Program-made: the position numbers and the translations under genes
The notes under the pieces: model-generated
What the model was told of the DNA's origin: nothing
Database searches by the model: none
Seen by the model: only the letters and a program-made list of their open reading frames with translations
Source of the DNA: Amblyornis subalaris
Lineage: Eukaryota; Chordata; Aves; Passeriformes; Ptilonorhynchidae
Direction: 5' to 3'
Assembly (NCBI GenBank): GCA_018881555.1
Contig: JACAXG010000050.1
Coordinates: 5,022,001-5,086,000, forward strand
Length of the DNA stretch: 64,000 nt
Shown: positions 1 to 12,271 of the stretch, one piece after another
Layout: every line of letters begins with the position of its first letter
Numbering within the stretch: the first letter of the stretch is position 1

Positions 1-142
1 TTAGCCAAAATCTATAAAATGCCCTTGAAACCCATCTTCCTCAGTGGCCGGCTGGTTAACTTGCCCCGAAGAGCGCAGGAACAGTCAGCCAGCAGTGAGG
101 ATGGGATTGAGTGCATCCTTTCTGACTTTGATGACGACACTG
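1..142 (+). CDS. ARFGEF3: ARFGEF3 coding exon (5' end outside window)
   Basis: The exon is open from base 1 in frame 1 (LAKIYKMPLKPIF...) to ...DFDDDT plus one base. The donor is GTAAGT at 143, so the intron is phase 1. The true exon start is outside the window. Confidence 0.94.
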
Positions 143-3100
143 GTAAGTGCATTGAGAGTTGTAAATGCAGAATTAATTTTTTCTTCTNCGTGTTGCTGTA
201 AAGTTTGTTAACTGCTGAAAGCAAAAAGGAGAGAAAATGTCATCGTTTATTGTCTCATTTTTGTCTGTACACACACGTGCACACACAGAGCTTGGAAGTT
301 CAGGTCACATCACCTTTATGTAAAAGATACAGTTCATATATGAGAAAAATACAACCCCTCTCCTAGGGCAAGATAACAAAATTTTGATTAACAATTATTT
401 TGATTATCCTGATATTCATAATACAACCATTGTGTATTTCTGAGAGCTAACACCAAAATACTTTCTAGACCACGGCTGAAGTAAAGGAGTGAAAAGCTTT
501 TAAGGTTGGTATTGGCAGGCCTGCCTTTAACAGAAAAAAGTATCAGTACAGAGTTACAGTCTAGAAAGATAAAGAATAATTGTTCAAATGTTTCCAAATG
601 TACGTCCTGTGGTCTGTTGAAATAAACAGTGAATTTCTGAAGTCCGTAAAAAGCACTATGACCTCCAGAAAAAACAAGCAACATTTGTCTCCTGATTATT
701 TGTGTGGTTTATATGGGTTGTGGATTAATCAGGTGTTGGATGAACTAGATGTGTGCAGAGCCAAGAGGTGGAGGAATGCAGCCTTTTACAGCTTCTGGGC
801 TCAGGAGACCTTCGCAGCAGTACAGTCACCTTTGANTATCTGAACTACTGAGCTGTTCCAACCAGGCTGCCTCTGTGAAGAGTCAGCTCCAACTTGGCAG
901 AAAGCAGGCTGACTCCAATGCATTTCATTCATGTGCCTCACCAGACTGGCCCTTGGTACCTACTTTTATCTAGACTCTTCCACCACAGGGATTGTCCTGT
1001 TCCACTTCTACCCTGGATAAAGGAGAGAAAAGCTGCTCTCTGAAAACAGAAAATCACAAGTCCTAGTTTTTCACAAAACAACCTTTTACTTTCTTCTTTC
1101 TGTGTTTGAGTTTTGGTTTGGTTTGGTTTTTTTGACTCTCCAGGGATTTTAGGATGTTCATGTGGGATGTGGGAGACCTGAGTATTGAAGCTTCTGCTTT
1201 GAACCAGGCTTGGAACTTGACATAGGATCTCCCCACCTCACTTGCCTACTGTTCTGACGGGACTCTGCCTGTCAATGTCTTGCTGGGAATAGAAATGCAA
1301 CCCTGCAGGAAGAAACCTTCTTTTGGTTCTTGTCAGAGCTAAGTGCTGAAACTGTCCCCCAGTTGGTTATTTACGTGGCAGTGGTGTTAGAATACTGCTA
1401 GACAAACTGACTTTACAAAGACACAAGGCAGTGCTTCACCTGGCACTCTAGTGACCTCTCAACATCTAAAGATGACGTGAGGCAGCCTAATGATACCTCA
1501 TGAGACTTTTTTACTGTTCGGTTCTGGGTAACAAATAGTGCCAGTTAAATTATGGCTAGTCACCTCAGGAGCCTTACTTAAAGGCTTAACATAAATGAGT
1601 ACAATCCATTCTTGGCAGCATTTGCAATGGTAATGAGAGTTTTTTATTTATATATTTTTGTGGGATGTTTTACACAAGGCTAAAGAGACTGGACTAGTGG
1701 GAATAGTAAAGTAAGACCAGAACAAGGTGTATGTGGATGAGGAAGGATGGGACAAAACACAAACTTGATAAAAAGGGAGGGAAAAGGAGACCATCATTTC
1801 AAAAACTGCTGTTGCCCACAACCATTACAGAGCAACAGTGAACATGCAAGAACCATGATCTTTAAGTTAATTTATTAATTTCCATCACTTTCTGAGGGCA
1901 ACTTTCACCTATGGTCAATGCAGTATCTTACTCATGGTTTTTAATCTTTCTTTCTTTACTTGCAGGCCTTATCAATGTCTGGATTATTCTGTTGGAAGAA
2001 CTAACAACTGCCATATCCAACTGTCCCCGTCAGCACCAGCCTCCTACTTTGGATCTGCTCTTTGAGTTGCTGAGGGACATTGCCAAGACACCTGGTAATG
2101 AAAGGGCTTGATAAAATGTGAGCTAGTGGAGTCCTGACCCAAACCTTTTAGAATCCTAAACTATTTCTGTGGAGTGTGTTACTCGTGTTAAAGCTACACA
2201 GAGACATTCTGTAGTAGAAAGGGATTTTCTCAGAGTTGATGCATTGTTCCAGTTAGTGCATTGTTCTGTTGACACAATATCTTTTAAGAGTATATTGAAC
2301 ATATGCTTGAATTCATTGCCCAAATAAAGAGGTGTGGTACTCTCTCGATGTCGTAGCCACAGTAAATGTGTTCTTCGTGTCTAGGAAATGGAAAGAGAAA
2401 CTTACATAATCCTGCAGACTTACTGGGAAAGACTGCAGCTAAACAGTTGGTTAAATGTACCTCACAACTACATCCAAAATGCCTTACCACTCTCATCCCA
2501 CAAAAAAGTTTCAGAACCTCTTTCCTGCAGCATTACCCAGGCCTCAGCTTGAAACAACTGAGCAAATTTACTGAGCGTGTAGGTTTTGTAAACAAATATG
2601 TACAACCATCATTGTGTTTATTTTAAGGACCAGGATTTGGCATTTATGCAGTTGTACATCTTCTTCTTCCCACGATGTCTCTTTGGCTCCATCGCAGCCA
2701 TGGTGACCATTCTTACTGGGATGTGGCATCTTCTAATTTCAAGCATGCCATTGGCCTTTCCAGTGAACTTGTAGTGGAGCACATCCAAAATTTCATACAC
2801 TCAGGTATGTCATTGTAGTATCACATCTACTGTCATCAGTGACATTTTACTGACTAGCTACTTGGGGAGATGGTTTAATTGCTTTTTTGGTTGCTCAAGC
2901 ATAAAATAAGAGAAAGAGTAGGGTTAAAAATTTGTGTTTGGGATTTTTCTTTATTTCTTTATAGGATTTAAGATTATGGGAAAAAGATTGTAAGACATGT
3001 ATGGGAATTATTTAGACCAGGGTCCTCCTCAGAGCAGAGCTATCTTCAAAATTAAATAATCACAGAATTTAGTGTATTTCCCAAAAGAATATACAAAGAC

Positions 3101-6100
3101 TTTGATCATTAGGAACTAGAATATCAGAAACAAGACCTAAGATAATTTCTCCCGTACCACTTAATTCCAGACATTTTGTGTTGTTAATGTAAAAAGGATT
3201 GTTATTTTAGCCTGATACAATGAATGTTTCAATAGCTGTGTAAAAAGAATTTGATTTTGCAAATTCTCTGAATAGCAGTAAATGTAGCAAGGTTGTTTAT
3301 GTCTAATTATAATGAAAAGGCAATGATGTTAAAACCAGTCTGTGTCTTTTCCTTATAGATATTGGTTATGAAAATATGATCAATACTATGTTGAAAGATC
3401 TTTTCAAGTTGCTGGTAGCCTGTGTAGCAGAACCGACCGAAATTATTTCCAGAGTTGGCTGCTCTTGTATCAGGTAACCCAATCTTTTCACTCTTAGCAT
3501 ATTCAAAAAAGATGTCTATGTCTTTGAAGAATTTGGGGACTGATAAGTTGGTTAACATCTCAAAAGAAGTCTACAATATGTCTTACCTCTTGTTATTGGA
3601 ATAATGAACTTTAGACTTGCTAACCTTTTCTTGCGGTTTTCAGTATACTTCAGAACCTGTGATTTTAGGCATTACTATGTGTATGATTCCCATAAAAAGC
3701 ACTTGTACATTACTTACATATAGTTAAAGGGTCTTTCTCTTGGAATTCACGGGTCTTTAGAGGTAATTAGTACCTTTCACAGTCTTCAGGTTATTACAGT
3801 CATAATCAAAACAAGCATTGCATTTATACAGTTACGCAGTGTGTGGTTCTTGTGGCAAGATGACTACTTAAAGAGGAAAAGCAAAGGAGAAAAAAAAAGT
3901 AAAAACTACAGCGTAAGTAGAAAAATAGGTCAGGGTGACAACTGAGGAGAACAGATAACATTAGCTAGCTAATGAGTAAGCCTTTGGTCTGTTTTCATAG
4001 AATCATAGAATGGTTTGGGTTGGAAGGAACGTTAAAGATCACCCAGTTTCAACCACCCTACCATGGACAGGGACACCTTGCACTAGACCAGGCTGCTCAA
4101 ATCCCCATCCAGCTTGGCCTTGAACACTTCCAGAGATGGGGATTTTTAACCTTCTCCCTTTATAAGTAAGAATTGTCTAGTTCCTGCTTGGCCATGGTAA
4201 CAGTTTCCTATGTCCTTGCAGGTATGTGCTAGTGACAGCAGGCCCTGTTTTTACTGAAGAGATGTGGAGGCTTGCATGTTGTGCTTTGCAGGATGCATTC
4301 TCTGCCACTCTGGAGCCAGTAAAGGTAAAACTGCTGTTTTGCTGACAGTCAAAATGTAATCACACAATGGACCCACTAACTTTTGACAGGTGGTTAATTT
4401 GTCAATTCACAAGGAAANGTGTTGGATCAACAATGGAGCTTGAAATCAGTTTTTCTAAGCATTATACAGACAATAGTAGTAGCTTACACTCCAGACTTAT
4501 TTCAAATTGCCTTGCCAGTNTGAAATCAGAAGAGTTCAGTAGGTGAAAACTTCCCTTTTGATAGTTTCTTTCTTTGGATTGACTAAAACTAGATGGAAGA
4601 CGTTGCTTTGCTGTAGCTGCATGCTCCATATAGATTAGTTTTCAACTCACTGTCTGTTTTGTAAACAAAAAGTCCTGTGAAGTCCATGCAGGCCAGAGTC
4701 CATAAGAAGCTGTAGTGCCTTTGCATCAGATTTATTGATTGCTAGGTGGCAGGTGACCAGCTGATGGGAATGGGACAGGTCACTCTGAATCTTGTATTTC
4801 ACACAAACAGGCTGGACATGGCTACAGTCACTGACTCGTGTAACGCACAGTGAAAGTCTGATGTTGTGTCTCTCTGTAGAACCTGTTGGGCTATTTCCAC
4901 AGTGGTTCTGAAAGCTTTAGTGGAGATGCCTGTGAAGTGAAGGTGGCAGCCCCCTCCCTCTCACCGAGTGCTGAAGCTGAATACTGGAGAATCAGAGCCA
5001 TGGCACAACAGGTACTGATGGATGTTTCGGGGGAAGTCAGAAAACCTTTTAAACTTGGAGCTTTTCTTTATGAAGGTGTGTTTTTTCCACCACTTTCCTC
5101 ACAAACCCTACAGGCAAACACATTCTCATCACCAGACTAACATCATTTGTCTAATAGTAGTATTCAGAAAAATTAAGAAAAACAAGGGAAAAAGAAAAAC
5201 AACTCAAAACTACGAATTAAAAAAGNCTAGGGTGGGAAAAAATGCTTTGGTACCTGAGGAGGACTGATGATGAACCTATTGTGTAATGAATTTTTAAAAC
5301 AGCAGTGTTAGCATACATCTATGGAAATGTTTCTGATAGAGAAAGGGAAATAGTAGTGTCACTGTTAATCCTCATCTAGAATGTCACATGCATTTCTGAT
5401 TACTCTCTTAAAGAATGATAAATTCAAAGGACAAAAAATGCACTAGAACATAGATGGTGATATGAAAATAGGAAAACAGGATTTGATTAACCTATCAAAG
5501 CATTTTTCTCTATAAATAGCTAGGTATGGATTGCAGAGAAGAAAAAGGGTTACTGGGAACTAGAGGATAATGCTGACAAGTAACAAATGATTCACTAACT
5601 GCTAATCAGCAGAGCAAACTTGGAGACAACCTTCTTAGGGTCCTTTTGACTACAGTGAAGGTTATTCATTTTATGAAAGTGGTTATATAAAACAAGTTAT
5701 TTGAAATACAGCAGACTGAACTTAATGACCTGCAGGGTACCATAAAACTGTAAATACCATATGACAGTTTCAGCATGGGAAAGCAGCTAGATTAAAACAG
5801 CCGACAGATGTTTGGTGTCAATTTCTGACTTTGATTTATCAAACTCTGATGCTGCCCAAAAATCTGAAACACACAGACCAGGGTTGGTGATCTCAAATAA
5901 TGTTGTAGTGACAGACATTGTTAGAATAGAAAACACATTTTAAATTAAATTTTAAAGATGCAGAACTTAAGAAAGCAGGGAATGTGACATTAATACTTTT
6001 CTTGTAGACATTATCAGTGGCATTCCCTGAGTCCCTCTCAGTGGGAATTTACCGCAAGTATGAAGCTACAAAACAAAGCTACAGCAACTGAGAGTTGTTT

Positions 6101-9100
6101 CCCCGTTTCCCATTGTCCTGATTTAGGTTGGGATGGAGTTAATTTTCTTCCTAGTAGCTCGTACAATGCTGTGGTTTAAAGTTAGTATGAGAATAATGTT
6201 GATAACACACTGATGTTCTATTTGTTGCTGATCAGTGCTTACTCTAAGTCAAGGACCATTCCGTTTCCCATGCTCTGCCAGTGAGGAGGTGCACAAGAAG
6301 CTCAGGGGGAACCATCGCCAGGACAGCTGATGGAAACTGGCCAAAGGGATATTCCATACCAAAGAGTGTCATGCTCAGTACATAGATGAGGGGAGTTGTC
6401 TGGCAAAGGCCGATGGTTGCTCAGGAACAGGTTGGGCATTGGTCGGTGGGTGATGAGCAACTGTATTGTGCAAGTTTTACTTCACTTTTTGTGTTGCCTC
6501 CCTTTTTGTGGTGGAGGTTGTTGTTATTATAGTTTATTTATATCAAATTCTTATATCTTATATCAACCCATGGGGTTTACCTTTTTTTCCCTGATTCTCC
6601 TCCCCATCCTCAAGAGGGAATGGGGTGTGGGGTGTGGTAAGCAAGTGGCTGCTTGGTACTTAGTTGCTGTCTGTGGTTAAACCACAACACACCCCCAGAG
6701 GATTGCGTATTAGGGGTCTGTTGATCTTCGTGGCTGAAATTAATCCTACCAACAACCAACCTTACTAGGTGTGACTGGCTAACTATGGAAACAGGTCTTT
6801 GTCTCCACTGTACATGATATTTTCTGATAGTAGTATACTGACAGCAGAAAGCTTTTTTTGCCATTTGGTGTTATGCCTTATACAAGTTCAAAGAAAAATA
6901 TATCTGTCCTTTACCCTGTGCCCTGCTGGATGTCTGGAGGTAGCCCACTGCTCTGAGGCTGTTTTACCACAGTAGCATGCTCCAGGAAAGATCTGCCTGG
7001 GGGGGATACCTTGCATTCTCTCTGTCACTGTAAAATAATTCAATATGACAGATCTTTCACAATGAAGGAAATCCTATTCTCAGCTCCCCTCCCACCCCCG
7101 GACCCACCGCGCATGCTAAACTGATTGTTTTATGTAACTTGTTGTTTTCTAGGTCTTCATGCTGGAAACTCAGTGCTCCCCAAAAACCCCTAGCAACAAG
7201 GAAGGGTTTGAACACGCCCAGTCGTGTGTGCTCATCATTGACCTGCCACCAGACAAGAAACCAAATGGACATAACCAGAGAAGGTAAAATATCTTCTCAG
7301 GAAAATACTGTGTCATTAAAAGCAAGATAAAAATATTGCCGGACAGGAAGAGATGTGAACTGAGCCTGACAAACCATACCTCTCCATAGGGCTCATCAAA
7401 AAAAATGAACACACTGAACAAATTATGTTTGGTGACACTGTTGGTGTTTGTAATGATACCTAGCAAATGCAATGTCTGCTTCACTAAGGGTCTTTTAAAT
7501 TCAGTATTACCCAGTTAAGAAGGTAGAAAGAGTTAATGGATAAACTCAAGCAGTGTTAATTGAAGAGACCACATCCAAAACTGAAAAGCTGTCAACACTG
7601 AGCTAGGGAACATTGTTTTTGCTTGGCACATTGTTTTTGTGGAAGTGTTTCTGTTATATTATCACATCAGAAATTCATGTATTTGCATGACAGTCTGATC
7701 CAGTCAAAGAATATTTCTTTTTGCTTGCACTGGTTGTTTAAACAACTGCTGTAACATCAGTTGGGCCAAGAATCAGAATTCTGCATTCAGAGTTTGTGTT
7801 TGTATTGCAAGGTATGTAGTGGCATGAAATTGTTTTTTACAAGACACCAAACATGCTTTTATACTATTCAGATCTAAACTATTGCATGCAACAAGGAGCC
7901 AGAATGCGATGGTCCTTCTTTGAATGGACAGGAAGAAAGACCATGCAGGATGTCTCTGTTCTTACACTGCTGTACAGAAGTTTCCCCCAAGAGCAGGTGC
8001 TCTGCTGCCTCACCGTCAGAGAACAGGGCGCTGCACAGAGATGAGCAAAGCTTGAGATCCCAGTCTAAACCCTTGCTTTATAGGGGGAAAATATCTGTTT
8101 TATCCAAAGGTTAGCAGATCATTCTTCTTGTTATAATGAATGCAAAGCAGAAGACTGGAATATTCACCTCTNACAGTACATAAGGCCATGCAATCTAACA
8201 GGCTGTGTTTGTAAAGGCAGCAAGGGTCTTGCTTGTCTTTAAACAAATAAATAAAGCTTGCAATTAAGACAAACTCTGAATGCTCTCACACTGCACTTTG
8301 TCTAAACAACTGCAAAAGGTGTATGTGCCCATAGGCAAGTGTGATCCCAGCAGTGCTCATTTTTTCACCTAAACACAGCTCACAAGTTGACTGTGGCACT
8401 GTTTTCACATTATTTGCTACAGCAGTGCAGTAATATGCCAATCATGCATGATGGTAACTGTGGCCTCTCCAAAGTTTTACTTTAACCTTAGCAGGGTTTC
8501 TCTTCTCCCTTTTGCTTTTGTTTCCTTAATGCTGCATCGTTTCACAGGAAGCTGGGGTAAGGGAGCTTTCCTTCTTCCTAAAAAGTAATCATATATTTCC
8601 GTTTGAAACTTTGGGCAGAATAAGAAAATACTATCCTTAACCAGCTTTGGCACTGTGTTTTCACCTGTAGTTCTCTACCAGTTTCTTTTGGGATTGAGCA
8701 GTACTTTACACTGTCCTTGTAAATTGCTTTTTTGGCTATTACAAGGAAAGCAGATCTCCTTCATTCCTGACCCTGCTTTTGGAACAGGATTAGTCGCTTG
8801 AAATCACTGCAAGCTTTCATTTAACTTTATACATGCTCTTAAGAGCTTTTCTGAGTCAGAGCCTCTAATGATTTTTACAGCAGAAAACTACTTCCCCATA
8901 AAGATCTCAACTGTATATGTGTTAATCATCAAAATTTTAGGATTGTCAAATAATAAGACTCCTAAATTTTACTGATGTATCAGCACTGACAGCTGTGTCA
9001 TGGTAGGTGAACTGACATAGGTAACTTAACCAAAGAAGAAAAGCTTTGCCTGAACTTTTTAAAAATGTTGCAGTCTCAAAACTGGGTTTTGATATGATTT

Positions 9101-12100
9101 CTCAAAAAAAAAATTAAAATTAGACTTCTGTTTTGGTATTCCCAAACACTTTTGGGAGTTGTTTTAATGAAAGTGGAATAATTTTTGCCACAAAAAAAAT
9201 TAAAGGTCTACAACTGAACGTCTTGTGTTACATGAAGATTTGCTTTGACTTAGACCTAAAACTTCAGTACTGCAAGCAAACTGAAAAATCTCTTCCTTAC
9301 TTGATATCTTACTTAATTATATTAATTCCTTACTTAATTAAAATGTGATCCATCACAGTGCCCTACATCAAACCAAGTATTATTACTGTGTGCATCAGCT
9401 TCATTTAAAACATTGTCTCCATAATCTTAGGCGCAGACTTTTTTAAAGGCCTTAAGATAGGTTTCACAGTTCGTAATTTGAAATCCATGAGATACCAAAC
9501 AACAATCCTGTCTTTCTTCCAAGCCCCACTTTCCTGTAAGCCTCTCAGTGTTATTTACTGGTGAAAGACCTGAAAACTTTGGTTGGAGGAATTTGCCATT
9601 CCTGGCTCCCATGTGCAAATCAAAAATCAGTGAGGGCTAGAACAACTCCCAGCATCTCTCTAACAGGAGCACAGCTAAGAATCACCCAGTATTATATGCG
9701 AGAAATAGGGTTAGAAATAGATGTTTCCCTGCTAAGCTCTCAGTATTCAAGTTGAAGTCTTAAGAGCAAACAGTGAAATGTGCCTTCAGCTAGACTTCAG
9801 CTTCTTTGCATGCTGCATTGCACTGCTGATGTTTCTGTACGTGTTTCTTTATTGGTTGGATACCTCTTCATGGTTTATTTTTAAGAAGTACTCCTGGGCA
9901 TTAGTGGAAATGAAAACTGAGTATCAAACTAGTTTTGGCCTCAATTTGTCATGGCAAAGTAAAGGTTGTCTGGAGGAATAACTTGTGTGTTAATAAATTC
10001 CTCAGTTACAGCAGCCTGAAATATTTGAGTGTACTTTTGCTCCTAGTACAAGCACAATGCACCATTTTAATATTCTATGATTTTTTCCTTCCCATACTTG
10101 GTTTACCAAGTATTCCTTTCAGGACGATAGTGGTGAGCTTGCTGTCCCACCAAGTACTACTCCAGAATTTATATGACATCTTACTAGAAGAATTTGTGAA
10201 AGGCCCTTCTAACTTGGAGGAGAAAATGACAATACAAGTACCAGAAAACAAGTTGGCTGGTTTTCTCAGGTACATCTCCATGCAAAACCTGGCTGTCATC
10301 TTTGACTTACTGCTGGACTCCTACAGAACAGCCAGAGAGTTTGACACCAGACCTGGGTTGAAGTGTTTGCTGAAAAAAGTGTCTGGCATTAGTGGAGCTG
10401 CCAACTTGTATCGCCAGTCAGCCATGAGCTTCAACATCTACTTCCATGCCTTGGTTTGTGCAATCCTGACAAACCAGGAGAATATCACTGCAGAGCAAGT
10501 GAAAAAGATCCTGTTTGAAGATGATGAGAGAAGCACAGACTCATCACAGCAGTGTTCTTCAGAAGATGAAGACATATTTGAAGAAACTGCCCAGGTCAGT
10601 CCCCCGCGAGGGAAGGAGAAGAGGCAGTGGCGGGCTCGAATCCCATCTCTGAGCGTGCAGCCCGTCAGCAACGCGGACTGGGGCTGGCTGATCAAGCGGC
10701 TTCACAAGCTCTGCATGGAACTCTGCAACAACTATATTCAGATGCATCTGGACCTGGAGAATAATGTAGAGGAGCCTCCAGTGTTCAAAGGTGACTCTTT
10801 CTTCATTTTACCATCTTTTCACTCAGAAACCTCCACCCCGTCGACTGGAGGGCTATCTGGAAAGGACACACCGTCAGAAGATGACCGGAGTCAAATCAGG
10901 GACCAAATGGGAGACAGCCTGACACCTCGAGGAGGGAGTGGAGAAATGTTGCTGCTCCCTCCACCCCTCAGTCCTAAACCAGAGAAAAAAGAGCAAACCA
11001 AGAAAAAAGAATGGTGGGAGAGTGCTGGCAACAAAATCTACACCATAGCCACCGACAAAACCATCTCCAAGCTTATGACAGAATACAAGAAGAGAAAGCA
11101 GCAACAGGCCATGACATCCTTCACCAAAGAGGTCAAAGTGGAAAAGAAAGGGGAACTGCTGGGCTCAAGAGGACCAGACTCACCTGTGCTCCAGCGGCCA
11201 CAACATCTTATAGATCAAGGTCAAATGAGGCATTCGTTCAGTGCTGGTCCAGAGATCCTGAGACAAGAGAAGAGACCCCGCTCAGGATCCACAGTCAGCT
11301 CCCTGAATATATCTATTAGGGATGCAGAGGCCCAGATACAGGTAGGACATTCTTGTAGAATGCTAATAATGATAGCAATAAATAAAAATATATCTATACA
11401 TTTTCTTTTATTTATGTTATTATAATCTGTTCATTAACTATCGTATTAAATAAGGAAGTCCTCATGATGAGGACTGAATCTTTCAGCAACTGGAGTTGAT
11501 AAAATCCAGATTCTGTCCTATTAAGAGAAAATCAGTCTTCAGGGAAGTGTCATTCAGGCCTATATTAGTTCAGTGTTCAAGAGTGTTTCTATGACTGGGG
11601 CCAAAGCTGCACTTAATCCTAAGAACTGACAACCTACAGCGAACTCATTGCTTACTGATATGGGCTCTAGCCCACTTAAAGCTTTTGAAAATGCCATGCT
11701 GCTTGTCACAGTGCTTTTGTACTTAAGGGATTTTTGTTAATTCCAGAGCAAAAATAATGGGCTTTTTTGCTAGACAGAAACTTGCTGCTTGCACGTCCAA
11801 GTGAACAAATCAGTAAAAGCATCAAATTTGACAGACTTTGTTCACTGTGAGACAAAAAAAAGGAAGGGTGAGCATGGTACCTGCAATACAAAGTCGAACA
11901 ATGACTTTACTAAATGTGAATTAGGAAGACACAGTGAACATGAAATGAATATGCTGGCATTACTCAGTCTTCTTCATGAGGCTGCAACCAGCAGATACCT
12001 TATTTTCTGCCTCAGCCTGTGGGCTCACCTATTTAGAAAGGTCTTCTAAAGAGTTTTTTTTTATCCAATTTATTTGTAGGCATGGACCAACATGGTGCTG

Positions 12101-12271
12101 ACAGTTCTCAACCAGATTCAGGCTCTGCCAGACCAAACTTTCACAGCCCTGCAGCCAGCAGTGTTCCCCTGTATCAGCCAGCTGACTTGCCACGTGACAG
12201 ATATCCGCGTCCGCCAGGCAGTACGGGAATGGCTGGGAAGAGTGGGCCGAGTTTATGATATCATCATTTAA
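1..12271 (+). CDS. ARFGEF3: ARFGEF3 (BIG3), 3' part: nine coding exons
   Basis: C-terminal 783 residues of ARFGEF3/BIG3, recognised from near-identity to the vertebrate protein as I remember it (human is about 2,177 residues, so about a third is here). Exons: 1-142 (cut by the window), 1966-2094, 2628-2804, 3359-3473, 4222-4324, 4880-5011, 7153-7283, 10111-11341 and 12080-12271. All junctions are GT-AG and keep frame. The family belongs to the large BIG/GBF Arf-GEFs, but BIG3 is reported to have a degenerate Sec7 domain. It acts at the trans-Golgi/secretory granules, limiting insulin and glucagon granule formation, and binds prohibitin 2. The catalytic and DCB regions lie upstream of the window. 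This part holds the helical C-terminal HEAT-like segments, an acidic serine-rich stretch (about 10515-10590), a basic linker, and a conserved end at RVYDIII. No frameshift or internal stop is seen. Confidence 0.96.
143..1965 (+). other. ARFGEF3 intron, 1823 bp
   Basis: Noncoding by position between two verified exons. It has short GT-rich and TTTGG-rich stretches (about 1105-1135) and two ambiguous bases (188 and 836). I recognise no repeat family, RNA gene or extra exon. Confidence 0.85.
1966..2094 (+). CDS. ARFGEF3: ARFGEF3 coding exon, 129 bp
   Basis: The acceptor TTGCAG ends at 1965 and the donor GTAATG starts at 2095. Encodes GLINVWIILLEELTTAI... through ...DIAKTPG. Both flanking introns are phase 1. 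The segment is hydrophobic and helical. Confidence 0.95.
2628..2804 (+). CDS. ARFGEF3: ARFGEF3 coding exon, 177 bp
   Basis: The acceptor TTTTAAG ends at 2627 and the donor GTATGT starts at 2805. Encodes GPGFGIYAVVHLLLP... through ...VEHIQNFIHS. Phase 1 on both sides. The acceptor is a less usual AAG, but the frame and the protein match fix it. Confidence 0.94.
3359..3473 (+). CDS. ARFGEF3: ARFGEF3 coding exon, 115 bp
   Basis: The acceptor CTTATAG ends at 3358 and the donor GTAACC starts at 3474. Encodes DIGYENMINTMLKDLFKLL... to ...RVGCSCI plus two bases. It enters in phase 1 and leaves in phase 2. Confidence 0.94.
3996..4146 (-). mobile_element. CR1 non-LTR retrotransposon fragment
   Basis: It begins TCATAGAATCATAGAATGG, the reverse complement of the CR1 3' terminal repeat, and continues with GGTTGGAAGGAACGTTAAAG and the 'CCATGGACAGGGACACCTT' block typical of avian CR1 3' ends. 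The right edge (near CAGAGATGGGG) is approximate. It is a 5'-truncated, noncoding copy about 75 bp before an exon. Confidence 0.93.
4222..4324 (+). CDS. ARFGEF3: ARFGEF3 coding exon, 103 bp
   Basis: The acceptor CTTGCAG ends at 4221 and the donor GTAAAA starts at 4325. Encodes (R)YVLVTAGPVFTEEMWRL... to ...SATLEPVK and leaves in phase 0. A CR1 fragment ends about 75 bp upstream of the acceptor. Confidence 0.95.
4880..5011 (+). CDS. ARFGEF3: ARFGEF3 coding exon, 132 bp
   Basis: The acceptor CTGTAG ends at 4879 and the donor GTACTG starts at 5012. A symmetrical phase-0 exon of 44 codons (NLLGYFHSGSESF... to ...WRIRAMAQQ), so skipping it would keep the frame. Confidence 0.94.
5012..7152 (+). 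other. ARFGEF3 intron, 2141 bp, containing a solo LTR
   Basis: Noncoding between verified exons. About 576 bp of it is the solo LTR at 6114-6689. The rest is unremarkable AT-rich intron with one N (5226). No open frame here shows family similarity. Confidence 0.85.
6114..6689 (+). mobile_element. Solo LTR of an avian endogenous retrovirus
   Basis: It runs from TGTCCTGATTTAGG to GGTTAAACCACAACA, so it has TG...CA ends. Inside are blocks I recognise from a common bird LTR: GGAGTTAATTTTCTTCC, TATGAGAATAATGTTGATAA, GGCCAAAGGGATATTCCATA. It is in the sense orientation relative to ARFGEF3. No gag, pol or env sequence adjoins it, so it is a solo LTR left by recombination. The usual TATA position reads ACATAG, so the promoter looks decayed. 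No matching target-site duplication is visible (CCCAT before, CACCC after). Confidence 0.88.
7153..7283 (+). CDS. ARFGEF3: ARFGEF3 coding exon, 131 bp
   Basis: The acceptor TTTCTAG ends at 7152 and the donor GTAAAA starts at 7284. Encodes VFMLETQCSPKTPSNKEGF... to ...KPNGHNQR plus two bases (phase 2 out). Confidence 0.94.
7284..10110 (+). other. ARFGEF3 intron, 2827 bp
   Basis: AT-rich noncoding sequence between verified exons, with short A runs near 9106 and 9191 and one N (8172). I see no recognisable repeat or RNA gene. Confidence 0.8.
10111..11341 (+). CDS. ARFGEF3: ARFGEF3 large coding exon, 1231 bp
   Basis: The acceptor ACCAAG ends at 10110 after a T-rich tract and completes a Ser codon with the previous exon (...NQR-S-IPFRTIVVSLL). 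The donor GTAGGA starts at 11342. About 410 codons without a stop. The N-terminal half is helical (LLSHQVLLQNLYDILLEEF, RYISMQNLAVIFDLLLDS). An acidic, Ser-rich stretch and a proline- and Lys-rich, probably disordered segment follow, with SP and TP sites. It ends ...RDAEAQIQ in phase 0. An open reading frame extends a further 58 codons upstream, but those codons have no similarity to the family. Confidence 0.95.
11342..12079 (+). other. ARFGEF3 last intron, 738 bp
   Basis: Noncoding and phase 0. It contains a 19-nt inverted repeat (11457-11475, arms AGTCCTCAT/ATGAGGACT). Nothing else is notable. Confidence 0.85.
12080..12271 (+). CDS. ARFGEF3: ARFGEF3 terminal coding exon and stop
   Basis: The acceptor TTTGTAG ends at 12079. 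Encodes 63 residues, AWTNMVLTVLNQIQALPDQ... to ...WLGRVGRVYDIII, then TAA at 12269-12271. The final residue is Ile where I remember Val in human. The exon is too short to stand out as an open frame but joins the previous exon exactly in phase 0. Confidence 0.95.
   Translation, partial: AWTNMVLTVLNQIQALPDQTFTALQPAVFPCISQLTCHVTDIRVRQAVREWLGRVGRVYDIII

Larger units (their letters stand above)
2095..4879 (+). other. ARFGEF3 short introns (2095-2627, 2805-3358, 3474-4221, 4325-4879)
   Basis: Four short introns between verified exons. The third carries a CR1 fragment. The others contain nothing I can name. Ambiguous bases lie at 4417 and 4520. Confidence 0.8.

Noticed and set aside
9935..10110. 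In-frame extension upstream of the 1231-bp ARFGEF3 exon
   Set aside because: The extra residues have no similarity to the family, and the ACCAAG acceptor at 10110 completes the serine codon expected from the previous exon.
11457..11475. 19-nt inverted repeat in the last ARFGEF3 intron
   Set aside because: Short, isolated and intronic, with a one-base centre. Noted in the intron entry but too weak for a separate claim.
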